Source: an uncultured Collinsella sp.
Lineage (GTDB): Bacteria; Actinomycetota; Coriobacteriia; Coriobacteriales; Coriobacteriaceae
Reading direction: 5' to 3'
NCBI GenBank assembly: GCA_959026725.1
Contig: CAUFMG010000003.1
Location: 62,001 to 126,000 of the forward strand
DNA length: 64,000 nt
The position numbers and the translations under genes are program-made. Position 1 is the first letter of the stretch; every line of letters begins with the position of its first letter. The notes beneath the pieces were generated by a model. The model was not told the origin of the DNA. It did not search any database and worked only from the letters and a program-made list of their open reading frames with translations. Below, in pieces: positions 8,313 through 17,576 of the stretch.

Positions 8313-8368
8313 ACACCACATCTCTGCGCGCTACCACTGTTGTAAAACTGGTCACATTATTTTGCACC

Positions 8369-8418
8369 AAAACAACGACCTGATAATGTACAACTGTTCA
8401 TTATCAGGTCGTTTTAGC
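8369..8418. terminator. Bidirectional terminator-like hairpin
   Basis: AACGACCTGATAATG (8374-8388) pairs perfectly with 8399-8413 across a ten-base loop. An A run lies on the left and a T run on the right, so it can act on both strands. The 285 bases from 8320 to 8605 hold no gene: only this hairpin, the right repeat arm and a weak GCCCC/GGGGC stem at 8572-8593 after the kinase gene. Confidence 0.6.
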
Positions 8419-8468
8419 ATACCCAGGGACATATTAGACGGCTTTAAGTTGTCCGCAGACACTCAACT

Positions 8469-8548
8469 TGGACCTCAAGAGCCAAATTTTGCTGCTACTA
8501 AATTTGTGACAGTACTCATATTTGGCATTTTTTGCCCACGACCCTCAA
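8469..8548. repeat. Right arm of the interrupted inverted repeat
   Basis: Reverse complement of 5971-6046; the best block is 8482-8539. With the insertion sequences removed, the two arms would form one intergenic hairpin of about 160 bases between the convergent tatD-like and kinase genes. Confidence 0.75.
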
Positions 8549-8605
8549 GGGACATGCGAATCGCACAACGCAGCCCCCATAAGAGCGTGGGGCAATTCGG
8601 CGGCG

Positions 8606-10123
8606 CTATACTAGCTCGTGCATAAGGTCGCAATTTCGCGCATATAGCTCATCAAAGATACGGCGGCGCGATGCGTACAGCTCATGAGCGTCCATATCAG
8701 GCTCGATCGTTTGCGCGACCCCAAGAACCCGGGCAAGCTCACCCCATGATGAATAGGCGCCGCCAGCAAGTGCCGCCATAAGAGCATCGCCAAAACATGC
8801 GCCCACCGTAACCTTCGCAACCGAGACCTCACGACCGCAGACATCGGCAATCGCCTGCATCCATACCGGATTCTTAGTTCCGCCGCCCACGAGCATGATG
8901 CGCTCGATGGGAAGCCCGTGCTCGCGCTCGATGATGTCGACATGAGCCGCAACAGTGTAGGCGATCCCTTCCAAAGCCGCGCGGACCATATGGCCCCGGG
9001 CATGCCTTTCGGTCAGACCGAAGAACACGCCACGCGCCTCGGGATCGTTGAGCGGGGTGCGCTCGCCCGCAAAGTATGGAAGACACAGCAGGCCATCTGC
9101 TCCAGGACCTACCTGCCCGGCATCGTGCGCCATGACCTCATAGGCATCGGGGCCGCCGGAGTGTTCGGCATCCATGACATCGCGGTACAACTCGCGTCGC
9201 AACCACGCCGTCAACGCACCTGCTGTATTGGTCCCGGCGCAGATGCCGTAGGTTCCGGGGATGATGAATGTCCCTGGCCATAGACGAGCGTCATCGACCA
9301 TATGGTCCGCCAAATAGATAAAGTAGGCCGTGCTCCCGAGTTGCACCATCATGTCCCCGGGGCAGAACACTCCAGTAGAAATCGCCTCGGCGCCCGAATC
9401 GCCTGTTCCGACAAGCACCGGCGTATCCCTCGCAAGACCGGTTTCAACCGCCGCCCGATCCGTGATTACGCCGGCGATATCGGTCGCCGCCATGACTTCG
9501 GCCATCTGGTCGGGACGGCAGAACCGCGCGCACCCGCGCTCATTAACCTGCCACGTCTCACGATCGTATAAGGGAAGGAAATCCTCGGCAAGGTAACGGT
9601 CGATCGTAAACCTGCCGGTAAGCTTGGCGCATAGATAGGACGAAGCCGTAAGAAACTTCGCCGCCCGCTCATGGACCTCGGGCATATTCTCCTTAAACCA
9701 AAGGACCTTAGGGGCGATATCCGACGAACACGGATCGTGTCCAAAGAGCTGGCGAGCGCGATCGGGACCATATTCGGAAAGAAGCTCGTCAATCTGCGGC
9801 TTCGAGCGAGCATCGACCCCGTAGAGAATTGCCGGAGCCAAGGCGTGGCAATCTTCATCGACTGGCACGCAATCACAGCCCAAAGCCGACAACCCTACGC
9901 AGCGGATCTGGCTCGCCTCGATGCCCGCGCACTCGATAAGCTCGCGAGACAGCCGGCAAAAATCACCCCACCAAATCGCTTCTGTATCGTGCTGATACCA
10001 ACCATCCTGAGGGTTCTCGGTTTCATGTTGGCAAGATGCCTGCGCCACAATTCGACACTCCGCATCAATTAACACGCCCTTGGACGCACTCGTTCCAATG
10101 TCGATGCCAAGATAGTACGGCAT
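8606..10123 (-). CDS. FGGY-family carbohydrate kinase
   Basis: 505 residues from the ATG at 10123, which has GAGGGGAG eight bases upstream; a GTG at 10132 overlapping the previous stop is possible. It has the actin-like ATPase fold: phosphate-1 motif YYLGIDIGTSASKG at the N-terminus, GTGDSGAEAIS in the middle, and the adenosine motif MLVGGGTKNPVWMQ near residue 400. The overall pattern is nearest xylulokinase, but the sugar cannot be named from sequence. It is the last gene of the ten-gene fructosamine-type cluster, so it probably phosphorylates a sugar released by that pathway. Confidence 0.85.
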   Translation of the reverse strand: MPYYLGIDIGTSASKGVLIDAECRIVAQASCQHETENPQDGWYQHDTEAIWWGDFCRLSRELIECAGIEASQIRCVGLSALGCDCVPVDEDCHALAPAILYGVDARSKPQIDELLSEYGPDRARQLFGHDPCSSDIAPKVLWFKENMPEVHERAAKFLTASSYLCAKLTGRFTIDRYLAEDFLPLYDRETWQVNERGCARFCRPDQMAEVMAATDIAGVITDRAAVETGLARDTPVLVGTGDSGAEAISTGVFCPGDMMVQLGSTAYFIYLADHMVDDARLWPGTFIIPGTYGICAGTNTAGALTAWLRRELYRDVMDAEHSGGPDAYEVMAHDAGQVGPGADGLLCLPYFAGERTPLNDPEARGVFFGLTERHARGHMVRAALEGIAYTVAAHVDIIEREHGLPIERIMLVGGGTKNPVWMQAIADVCGREVSVAKVTVGACFGDALMAALAGGAYSSWGELARVLGVAQTIEPDMDAHELYASRRRIFDELYARNCDLMHELV

Positions 10124-10128
10124 GCCGC

Positions 10129-10938
10129 TCACTCCCCTCTCGCGGCACGGGCGGCAGCCATGAACCGCGCGACCCGTTCGGCTTCGACAGGGGCGTCGAG
10201 CTTGCCGTCTCGCTTGAGGCAGGTACCGACAAACGCGCCATCATAATGCGAAAACACGTCTGCAACGGTATTCTCGCGACATCCCGTTCCACATACCACC
10301 GGCACATCGCCAACACGGACGCGCACCTCGTCGGCAAGCTCGCCCGAAGCGCCGCGCCCGGCAGCAGACCCGCCAATAACAAGGGCGTCGGGTAGGCAGT
10401 TGAATACCAGCGAATCGGCAATATCGGGAGTCGATCGGTCGTTAAGGTACACCTCGCCCTCGCTTGTGATGAAATGGAACATCTTTAGGTCATCCAGACG
10501 CAGGGCGGCACGGCGGCGCATGGTGTGCGCAAAGTCACGATTGATCAGGCCAAGATCGCCAGCCCAGGCACCGCAGAAATTGCAGCGTGTAAACTGCGCC
10601 TCAACGGCGGCGCACAGCTCGATCGTGGCATCGCCGTCATAAATAGCCTCTGCACCCCAAGGGGTCGAGAAATCTGCGGCAAGAGCTCCGATGACATGCC
10701 CCATAGCGGCAAGGGTCACTGCCGACACATGCTGCTCGTAGGGCATCGATAGCTCATTGGTGATCAGAATGCCGTCCACGCCACCCGACTGCAGCGCTTC
10801 GAGATCGCGCTTGGCGGCATCGATCACGCGCGAAACGCTGCCGCCCGGATAATACAGAGGATCGCCAGGCAGCGGCTGCAGATGCAGCATGCCAATTACC
10901 GGTTTCTCGGTCCCAAACATCGAAGCCATAAACGACAT
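10129..10938 (-). CDS. BtpA/SgcQ-family TIM-barrel protein
   Basis: 269 residues from the ATG at 10938 (AAAGGAG upstream). The segments PVIGMLHLQPLPGDP, GGVDGILITNE and GTGCRENTVADVF match the BtpA family. BtpA was named in cyanobacterial photosystem I assembly, but relatives such as E. coli SgcQ sit in sugar operons and are unlinked to photosynthesis. The chemical activity is not established. Its place between a YjbQ-family gene and an FGGY kinase suggests action on a sugar or sugar phosphate intermediate. Confidence 0.85.
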   Translation of the reverse strand: MSFMASMFGTEKPVIGMLHLQPLPGDPLYYPGGSVSRVIDAAKRDLEALQSGGVDGILITNELSMPYEQHVSAVTLAAMGHVIGALAADFSTPWGAEAIYDGDATIELCAAVEAQFTRCNFCGAWAGDLGLINRDFAHTMRRRAALRLDDLKMFHFITSEGEVYLNDRSTPDIADSLVFNCLPDALVIGGSAAGRGASGELADEVRVRVGDVPVVCGTGCRENTVADVFSHYDGAFVGTCLKRDGKLDAPVEAERVARFMAAARAARGE

Positions 10939-10979
10939 GGTCAATCTCCTTTAGCTCGCCGACTCACAGACATCAACTG

Positions 10980-11408
10980 CTACTCGCCCAGCACCTCAAC
11001 GAACACTTTTCGCTTCTGAGGTCCATCGAACTCCGCAAGGTAGATGCTCTGGGCCCCGCCACATACAATGTGGCCGTCTTGAACGGGGAAGAAGCAGCTA
11101 TTGCCGCAAATCATGCTCTTGATATGACCACAGGAGTTATTGCCCGTGGCACCATAGCTCGGCAAGAAATGAGCATGCGCATAGGGGGCATCGGGCGGGG
11201 CAATGCGATCGAGCGTCTCCATGAGATCGGTCTCCACGCACGGAAGCCCCTCGTTCACCACGATGCCGCAAGTCGTATGCGACAAAATAATCGCTGCCAG
11301 TCCATCGGTCACCGCACTACGCTCGATGGCGGCATGCACATCTTCTGTGATATCGATGAACTGGTCGGGCGCCGTCGATAGATAGCTCAATGTCTCGAGT
11401 GTCACCAT
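10980..11408 (-). CDS. YjbQ/UPF0047-family protein
   Basis: 142 residues from the ATG at 11408; ATG at 11417 and GTG at 11420 are alternatives. It contains the family signature with conserved His and Glu (ILSHTTCGIVVNEG, then AHFLPSYGATGNNSCGHIKSM). The compact trimeric beta fold is known in E. coli YjbQ, which can make thiamine phosphate in a side reaction; the true substrate is unknown. The start overlaps the end of the upstream amidohydrolase gene, so translation is coupled. YjbQ homologs in carbohydrate operons are recurrent but unexplained. Confidence 0.85.
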   Translation of the reverse strand: MVTLETLSYLSTAPDQFIDITEDVHAAIERSAVTDGLAAIILSHTTCGIVVNEGLPCVETDLMETLDRIAPPDAPYAHAHFLPSYGATGNNSCGHIKSMICGNSCFFPVQDGHIVCGGAQSIYLAEFDGPQKRKVFVEVLGE

Positions 11409-11409
11409 G

Positions 11410-12270
11410 TCACTCATCACCTTTCAGAAAACGCAGCGCCGTACCGGAATACAGATTCTCCCGCACCTCATCGCGCATGGGCACAGTATCAAGCGCCCGC
11501 TTGAGCTTGAAGGCGCGGAAGCGTGGCGTATTGCTGGCAAACATCACCTGATGAGACAGGGCACGCTCATACCACAGCGGTCCCATATCGACGGTGAAGA
11601 GCCGCTGCATCATTTCTTCGGGCGAATCGATATAGGTAATAGAGGCGTCCGTATAGCAATTGGGATACTTGAGCAGCATAGCCACGGTCTCGCGCACCCA
11701 GGGCCATCCAAAGTGCGTCAGGTTAAAGCGCACATCCGGATGCGTTGCGATGGTGCGCTCAAACGCAAGCGGGTGGCTTCGCGAAAGCTCCGCACCCGGT
11801 TCCCAGGACATACCGGCATGAAAAACCACCGGCTTGTTGTAGCGCTCACAGAGCTTGTAGAGCGGCTCGGCCACGGCGTCATCGGGCGCAAAACCCTGCT
11901 TTGCCGGATGCAGGCAGAGCCCCTTGGCCCCCAGCTCGGTAAAGGCGCGCTCCAGCTCATCGGCGGCGCCACTCACCTGCGGGTCCACGCTCGCAAATCC
12001 CCATAGACGATCGGGGTGCGCAGCAACAAGCGCGGCAACCTGGTCGTTGGTGCCAAAGTGCCCGCCGCACGCCGTGGTCACATCGAGCGGCATGAGCACG
12101 CTTTTCCGTACATCGCAGACATCCATCTCGGCCACGAGCTCGTCCCAGTCCATGGGGCCCATGTGCCCCATGCCAAACTCACGCTCCCAAAAACCAAAGC
12201 CATCTGGCTCGTCGCCTGGCGTATAGATCTCGCCGTAGAGCATGGGCTGGACCAGCATATCGATTACCAT
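11410..12270 (-). CDS. Amidohydrolase-2 family metal-dependent hydrolase
   Basis: 286 residues, TIM barrel of the Amidohydro_2 type (ACMSD/LigI-like). Visible family features are PVVFHAGMSWEPG near residue 160, FNLTHFGWPW near 205 with a likely metal His, and the late ASNTPRFR, where family members usually have a GSDxP motif. The usual N-terminal HxH is not evident (MVIDMLVQPM), so the metal site may be incomplete or different. The substrate is unknown; lactone or amide hydrolysis are the typical chemistries. It lies in the second half of the cluster between a PfkB kinase and YjbQ. Confidence 0.75.
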   Translation of the reverse strand: MVIDMLVQPMLYGEIYTPGDEPDGFGFWEREFGMGHMGPMDWDELVAEMDVCDVRKSVLMPLDVTTACGGHFGTNDQVAALVAAHPDRLWGFASVDPQVSGAADELERAFTELGAKGLCLHPAKQGFAPDDAVAEPLYKLCERYNKPVVFHAGMSWEPGAELSRSHPLAFERTIATHPDVRFNLTHFGWPWVRETVAMLLKYPNCYTDASITYIDSPEEMMQRLFTVDMGPLWYERALSHQVMFASNTPRFRAFKLKRALDTVPMRDEVRENLYSGTALRFLKGDE

Positions 12271-12297
12271 CTTGTACTCCTTTCCAGGCTTTTGTTC

Positions 12298-13098
12298 CTA
12301 GTACGGTTCGAACGACCCAATGACTCGGGACGAAAGCTCGGCACCGGCATGCATGCACGCCGGCACGTCAAGCCCATCCAGTACACCCTTGGTGAATCCG
12401 GCGATATACGAGTCGCCGGCGCCCACGGTATTGACAACCTTCTCGGCCGGCACGATCCCACATTCATAGAAGCGCCCACCGTCATAGGCGATGCTTCCCT
12501 TCTCGCCAAGCGTGGCGACCGCCACGCGCGGGCCCAGCTCCTGCACATGGCGCACCCAGTCGCGCAGCTCCGCGCTATCCTCCTCAAACGACATAAAGGC
12601 ATAGTCCACGTAAGGAAAATGGTTCTCACAGGCGTATTCGGGATCTTGACTGAACACCGAAAAGTCCATGACGACGGTCTTGCCTGCCTCGTGCCATTCG
12701 GGCAGCAGGTCTAAGCAGTTTCCAAACAGGTCGGTATGGATGACATCGTGCTCCAGGATAAATGCCCGGTCATCATCGTTTGGTCGGTACGTTTCCATGA
12801 CGCCGTCAATCGCTTCCAGATGCACGCGGTCGACGCCGTCCTTCAACGCCATGAGCATCACCGAGGTATCGCCGTCCTCCACGCGAAGATGCGAGATGTC
12901 GAACCCCTCGGCAGCCAGCGCCTCGCGCATTTTGTCTCCGTACTCGTCCTTTCCGACGACCGACACCGCAGATACCGATACGCCCATTCGCGCTAGGTGA
13001 ATACCCCAGTCGATGCCATTGCCAGTCGGATAGAACACGCCGATGTTTTGATACACGTCCGCACAGCAAAAGCCAGCTGCGCATGCTTTGATATCCAT
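12298..13098 (-). CDS. PfkB-family sugar kinase (second copy)
   Basis: 266 residues from the ATG at 13098, which follows TTGGAGAAG. Ribokinase fold: GNGIDWGIHLARMG near residue 25 replaces the usual GGN motif, and the C-terminal catalytic motif is NTVGAGDSYIAGF, with the Asp as base. It is related to the FrlD-like kinase at 13217-14080 and has the same length class, so it may be a diverged duplicate. It is the first gene after an internal terminator, so it may be expressed less than, or separately from, the frl-like genes. Confidence 0.85.
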   Translation of the reverse strand: MDIKACAAGFCCADVYQNIGVFYPTGNGIDWGIHLARMGVSVSAVSVVGKDEYGDKMREALAAEGFDISHLRVEDGDTSVMLMALKDGVDRVHLEAIDGVMETYRPNDDDRAFILEHDVIHTDLFGNCLDLLPEWHEAGKTVVMDFSVFSQDPEYACENHFPYVDYAFMSFEEDSAELRDWVRHVQELGPRVAVATLGEKGSIAYDGGRFYECGIVPAEKVVNTVGAGDSYIAGFTKGVLDGLDVPACMHAGAELSSRVIGSFEPY

Positions 13099-13120
13099 AG
13101 TCTTCTCCAACAATCAAAAA

Positions 13121-13147
13121 GGGGCCCACCCAAGGCGAGCCCCTATC
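13121..13147 (-). terminator. Internal terminator or attenuator in the cluster
   Basis: On the minus strand AGGGGCTCGCC pairs with GGGCCCCT and is followed by TTTTT. It lies between the FrlD-like gene and the second kinase gene, splitting the cluster into two parts. A second small hairpin (AGGCTT/AAGCCT, 13184-13202) precedes it. Confidence 0.65.
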
Positions 13148-13216
13148 CGAATTCCGATGTAATCCAGCGTCAGTCAGCCAAGGCTTCAGACCCAAGCCTC
13201 CCGGCGCTTTCTCAGG

Positions 13217-14080
13217 CTACTCGGCGATCGGAGCTCCGTGGCCCCAAGAGCCCTCCATGCCGCACACGGTCGAGGCAAAACCTGCCGCAAAATCGAGCGC
13301 ACGCTCAATGGCCTCAGGTCCGTCCTCGCCGCGCTTGGCGGAATCGAGATAGCACATCATGAATGAAGTCAGGAACGAGTCACCGGCTCCCATGGTGTCC
13401 TTCATGTCCGTTACAGGCTTTGCCAGCTGGCGATAGTAGCGCTCGCCGTCATAGGCGATGCAGCCCTCGGCGCCCGCCGTTGCGGACACAAAGCGCGGGC
13501 CCAAATTCTTAACCCAAGCGAGGCGCTCACGAATCTCATCCTCACTTGCAGCGTCGGCAGCGCTAAAGAAGGCGAAGTCGACAAACGGGGCAATCTGCTC
13601 ATAGTATTCATCGGTGGAATCGTCCGAGAAGTCAAACGATACGGTGATGCCCGCAGCCTTCAGCTTGGGAAGCTCGCGCTCGGTAAAGCAGTAGTTGCCC
13701 GAGTGGACTACGTCGAACTGCTTCATGTATGCCAGGTCAAAGCGATCGAGCACATAGCGCGCATCGCCACGGATACCGCCCTCGTTGGAGCCGAGGAAAA
13801 CACGGTCGCCCTCGATAACCGTCACACGCGCCGCGCCGTTCTCGCCAATGAGCTGCTCGCACTTATCGAGCTCGATACCCTCGTCCTCGAGACTTGCAAT
13901 CACATGCTCGGCAGCGGCGTCGTTACCAAAGATGCCCATGTACGCGGAGCGCGCGGCACCGCACTTCTTGGCGTAAACGGCAAAATTCACCGCATTGCCG
14001 CCGGGATACATGGTATGGATATGCTCATAGCGATCGACGACGTTGTCACCGAACCCGAGCGCGTTAACGTTAAAAGACAT
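13217..14080 (-). CDS. frlD: Fructoselysine 6-kinase-like PfkB kinase
   Basis: 287 residues, ribokinase fold: YPGGNAVNFAVYAKKCG near residues 25-41 and catalytic DTMGAGDSFLTSF near 235. It lies directly before the FrlB-like deglycase and FrlC-like epimerase genes, the arrangement of Amadori product operons. In E. coli, FrlD phosphorylates fructoselysine on C6 using ATP. A related kinase in other bacteria acts on alpha-fructosyl amino acids, and the sequence alone does not decide between them. Confidence 0.8.
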   Translation of the reverse strand: MSFNVNALGFGDNVVDRYEHIHTMYPGGNAVNFAVYAKKCGAARSAYMGIFGNDAAAEHVIASLEDEGIELDKCEQLIGENGAARVTVIEGDRVFLGSNEGGIRGDARYVLDRFDLAYMKQFDVVHSGNYCFTERELPKLKAAGITVSFDFSDDSTDEYYEQIAPFVDFAFFSAADAASEDEIRERLAWVKNLGPRFVSATAGAEGCIAYDGERYYRQLAKPVTDMKDTMGAGDSFLTSFMMCYLDSAKRGEDGPEAIERALDFAAGFASTVCGMEGSWGHGAPIAE

Positions 14081-14094
14081 GGTATCTATCCTTC

Positions 14095-15063
14095 CTAGTA
14101 CTCAACAACGCCCATGTAGCGGCGGAAGTCGGGGTCGTGATCGAACACCTTGCCGCGCGCTGCACGCAGCTCGCAGTTCATAGCGTAGAACAGCACCGGA
14201 TCCAGATAGGCACGAACGCTCGCCGGCACGGCCTCCATACCGTACTCCTTGGCATCAAGCACCATCAGCGTGTCGGTATGGGTCTCGAGGAACGCCAGGG
14301 CGCGCTCGTCCATAGGACGGCACTCGCTCGAGCCCATCTGCAAGAAGTAGAAGACGCCATCCTGGGTAGCCTCAAAGGGGCCATGGAAGTACTCGGCAGA
14401 GTGGATATAGCTGCAGTGCTGCCACTGCATCTCCATGAGCGAGCAGATGGCAAAGCCGTACGTCTGGCTAAAGTTGGGGCCGCTGCCCAGGATATAGAAG
14501 AACTCATGCTCCTGGCAAAGCTTGGCGAAGCGATCGCCCAGCTCGGCATTTACCTTTTCGCGTGCGGGAGGCAGAATCTTATCCATTTCGGCAATACCGG
14601 CATACATGTCAGCGAGATCGGCGTAGCCCTCCTGCTGATCGAGCAGCTCGGCCGCGAGCGACAGCGAGATGCCGGCAGGGACTTCGGCCTGCGGAACGCC
14701 CTCGCCCCACGGGTACACCCAGGTGACCCACTTGCCATTATCGATCTTGGAACCGGCGTTATCGGTCTGCGCGATCACCGTCGCGCCCGCGGCAAGGGCA
14801 ATCTCGCAGCCCTCGACGACCTCGGGGGTATTGCCGCTGTGACTGCAGGCAATGACCAGAGACTTCTCGCCCAGGCGACGGGGACGCATGATGTCGAACT
14901 CACGGGCCGTATAGATATACGACGTGAACGTCGTCGCCTCGCGCTGCAAGAGCTCATGGGCCGGAATCAGATCGATCATGGAGCCACCGCAGGCGATCCA
15001 GTAGACGCTGTCGAACTTGCCCTTCTCGGCAATTGCTTCCTTAATCAGATCATGTGCGTTCAT
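14095..15063 (-). CDS. frlB: FrlB-like SIS-domain deglycase (fructoselysine-6-phosphate type)
   Basis: 322 residues from the ATG at 15063 (AAAGGAAC upstream). There are two SIS domains: the first contains YWIACGGSMIDLIPAHELL and VIACSHSGNTPEVVEGCE, a phosphosugar-binding SxSGxT loop; the second contains FYILGSGPNFSQTYGFA and HSAEYFHGPFE. The HSAEYFHGPFE segment with its catalytic Glu/His is shared with FrlB and GlmS-type isomerases. The expected reaction is cleavage of a 6-phosphofructosamine to glucose 6-phosphate plus free amine. There is no glutaminase domain. Confidence 0.85.
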   Translation of the reverse strand: MNAHDLIKEAIAEKGKFDSVYWIACGGSMIDLIPAHELLQREATTFTSYIYTAREFDIMRPRRLGEKSLVIACSHSGNTPEVVEGCEIALAAGATVIAQTDNAGSKIDNGKWVTWVYPWGEGVPQAEVPAGISLSLAAELLDQQEGYADLADMYAGIAEMDKILPPAREKVNAELGDRFAKLCQEHEFFYILGSGPNFSQTYGFAICSLMEMQWQHCSYIHSAEYFHGPFEATQDGVFYFLQMGSSECRPMDERALAFLETHTDTLMVLDAKEYGMEAVPASVRAYLDPVLFYAMNCELRAARGKVFDHDPDFRRYMGVVEY

Positions 15064-15129
15064 GTTTAGTTCCTTTCCAGCTTGGCCGGCCATGCAGGAC
15101 GTGTCTTGCATGGCCGAGCAAAATCTTAT

Positions 15130-15981
15130 CTAGTCAATCAGATACTTCTCGAAGGCGGCCATGTTCTTGGCATCTGCCGCCGCCGGATCATCGAAGTAGC
15201 GACCGTCCGTGATTTCCTGGCCCAACATGCCATCGAAACCATGGGCGTTGAGCGTGGCGACGAAGGCATCCATATCGTGCTTGCCGTCACCCCAGACCAG
15301 ATGGCCATAGGGATCGCCGTCGATAAAGTGCATCTCGTGGATCGCACCGTCGCCAAATGCGGCAAACCAGTCCTCGAGCGACTCACCCGCAACGCCCATT
15401 GCGGTCGTATCGACCATAGGCTGCAGGTACGGACTCGCGACCTCATCAATCATGCGCTTAGCATCGGCGACGGTCGTCACAAGGTTGCTCTCCTCGGGAC
15501 GCAGGCTCTCCATCGTTAGCACCAGACCGTGCTCGCCGGCATACTCCGCCAAGATGGATAGGTGCTCGCGACTGCGCTTCCACGCCTCTTCGCGATCCTC
15601 GTCCCAGTCACCCCAACCCGAGTTTACGGACATGCGGTCGCATCCCAGCACCTCGGCAAGCTCGATGCCATGCTTGAAGTACGCCAGGCTCCGCTGCTCA
15701 TGGAGCGGCTTACGAGCGCAATACTGCCATGGGTAGACCACGTTCTCGGGACAGAGCGTCCGATAGCGCAGACCACGGTCGGCGGCCTTTTTCGCCAGAA
15801 CCTCGGCCTCAAAATACCCAGTGTGATCGAGCGTCACATGGGGCTCGGCGCACCACAGCTCGATGGACTCAAAGCCCAGGCGCTGTTGCGTATCCAAAAA
15901 ATAGTCGAGCGACCACATGATGTAGTGGATGTTCATGCCCGCGATCTGCTCGCGACGCAGCGTCGGTTTGGTTTCAGGCAT
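15130..15981 (-). CDS. frlC: FrlC-like sugar epimerase
   Basis: 283 residues, AP-endonuclease-2/xylose-isomerase-like TIM barrel. Metal ligands are visible as E in LTMESLRPEESN, D in MVDTTAMG, H in EMHFIDGD and a late E in LGQEITDG. FrlC interconverts fructoselysine and psicoselysine by C3 epimerisation. The ribosome site AAGGAGG lies in the last codons of the preceding gene, and only one base separates the two frames. The position beside FrlB and FrlD supports the assignment. Confidence 0.82.
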   Translation of the reverse strand: MPETKPTLRREQIAGMNIHYIMWSLDYFLDTQQRLGFESIELWCAEPHVTLDHTGYFEAEVLAKKAADRGLRYRTLCPENVVYPWQYCARKPLHEQRSLAYFKHGIELAEVLGCDRMSVNSGWGDWDEDREEAWKRSREHLSILAEYAGEHGLVLTMESLRPEESNLVTTVADAKRMIDEVASPYLQPMVDTTAMGVAGESLEDWFAAFGDGAIHEMHFIDGDPYGHLVWGDGKHDMDAFVATLNAHGFDGMLGQEITDGRYFDDPAAADAKNMAAFEKYLID

Positions 15982-15982
15982 G

Positions 15983-17566
15983 CTAAACCTCCTTATTTCG
16001 GTCGAACACGATACGTCCGTCCGACATGGTCATATCAACAGCAAGGTCACAAGCATCATGGTAGTCAAGGCCAAACACATCGCGATCGAGCACACAGATG
16101 TCGGCAAGCTTACCGGCCTCGAGCGTCCCCAGCTCATCCTCGCGCATGAGGTCATATGCGCCCCCTGCCGTCCACGCACGAAGGAGCTCGGCAATCGTCA
16201 GCGTATTGCCCTCATTCACGGACAAACCGTCGGCAAAGAAACCGCCGCATGCGCTAAATACTGATTCGCCCAAGCTCGGAATCAAGAGCGGGAGGTCGGT
16301 GCCACAGCACACCGTGCACCCCGCGTCTTCCATACCGCGACGGTTCCAGCTGTGCAGCAGTCGGACCTCGCCGATCTGCCGACGCATCATCGACAGGCAG
16401 TCCTCGCGTTTATCGAGCGTGAGGATCTGGGGGTAGACCTCGCAGATTCCGCCCAGCTTGCCAAACAGGGCAAGGTCTTCCGGATCAGAGTTCTCGAGGT
16501 CGGTAATCGCATGGCGTCGAAGCATGACTCCGTGTTCATCTCGCGGCAGCGAAGCATACAGCGCAACGGTGTGGCGAACGGCGCCGTCACCCTGACAATG
16601 AAGCGAGTAACGGAAGCCCTCGGCATCAATCGCGCGCAGCTCGTCCTCAATCAAACCCCACTCGGGCTCCTCGACAACCGTCTTGCCGGCAGCCCCTGCA
16701 TCGGCCGTCTCCTCATAAGGATCGATCATCTCGGCAAGTCCTGCCCACACGCCACGATCGGTCATACGGTTGAAGCCCGAGAAACGAACAAACGGTCCCT
16801 GGAAGCGATCGCGCGCCGCACGAGCATAGGACAGATTCGCCCCGGCGCCCACCGGCTGCGACATCATGGAGACGCGAACCGTCAGCTCGCCAGATTCCTC
16901 ACGACGCGCCATCTCGTCGGCAAATCCGTAATAGTCGTCGAAGGCCATCTCTTTGATAGCCGTGACACCGCGAGCGTTCAGCATCGCCATGTAATCAGAA
17001 TACCCGGCGCGTACCTCGGGAAGTGCCAGGAAGTCCCGCATCATACGCCAGGTCTTCTCGGCGTAGCAGGCCTCGGGCGTAAAACCATAGCGCTCGCTGG
17101 CGGCGGCGTTGAGAACGCACGTCTCGGCACCCGGAGTAAAGCAAACAACAGGAACGTCTCCGAAGGCGTCGTCGAGCGCTGCCGCCGTTTTTTCATTCTC
17201 GGCGCCTTCGGCGAGCGATGCGGGAAGGTCGTGCCCAAAGGCGGCGGCACAATCGAGATGGGCATCCTTCCACAAACGCAGAAGCGCTACCACTTCGTCG
17301 ACGTCAGAGGCTTCGGATAAGTCGGCTCCCAAGCTCCGCAACGCCCAGCCCGTATAGAACGTATGCACATCGACCAAGCCAGGCATGACCGTTCTGTCGC
17401 CACAATCGATCACCTCATCTGCCTGGGCGAGAAACGAGTCTGCCTCGCCAGCGCTACCGACGGCTTCAATCCGATTGCCGCGTACCGCGACAAAACCTTC
17501 AAACGGCTGGTCTTCCGTACCGGTGAAGACGCTCTTGGACGTCAGCACCGTCAAACGATCGGACAT
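15983..17566 (-). CDS. YtcJ-like amidohydrolase (Amidohydro_3)
   Basis: 527 residues from the ATG at 17566 (AAGGAGGTCGCG upstream). It is a large amidohydrolase with an N-terminal beta sandwich, then VMPGLVDVHTFYTGW near residue 65, where the usual HxH is HTF, so one metal ligand is changed. Later come RYSLHCQGDGAVRHTV near 350 and CCGTDLPLL near 440. YtcJ-type enzymes hydrolyse N-acyl or related substrates. In a fructosamine cluster it could remove an acyl group or open a cyclic adduct before FrlC/FrlD action, but this is inference. Confidence 0.8.
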   Translation of the reverse strand: MSDRLTVLTSKSVFTGTEDQPFEGFVAVRGNRIEAVGSAGEADSFLAQADEVIDCGDRTVMPGLVDVHTFYTGWALRSLGADLSEASDVDEVVALLRLWKDAHLDCAAAFGHDLPASLAEGAENEKTAAALDDAFGDVPVVCFTPGAETCVLNAAASERYGFTPEACYAEKTWRMMRDFLALPEVRAGYSDYMAMLNARGVTAIKEMAFDDYYGFADEMARREESGELTVRVSMMSQPVGAGANLSYARAARDRFQGPFVRFSGFNRMTDRGVWAGLAEMIDPYEETADAGAAGKTVVEEPEWGLIEDELRAIDAEGFRYSLHCQGDGAVRHTVALYASLPRDEHGVMLRRHAITDLENSDPEDLALFGKLGGICEVYPQILTLDKREDCLSMMRRQIGEVRLLHSWNRRGMEDAGCTVCCGTDLPLLIPSLGESVFSACGGFFADGLSVNEGNTLTIAELLRAWTAGGAYDLMREDELGTLEAGKLADICVLDRDVFGLDYHDACDLAVDMTMSDGRIVFDRNKEV

Positions 17567-17576
17567 CGCGACCTCC

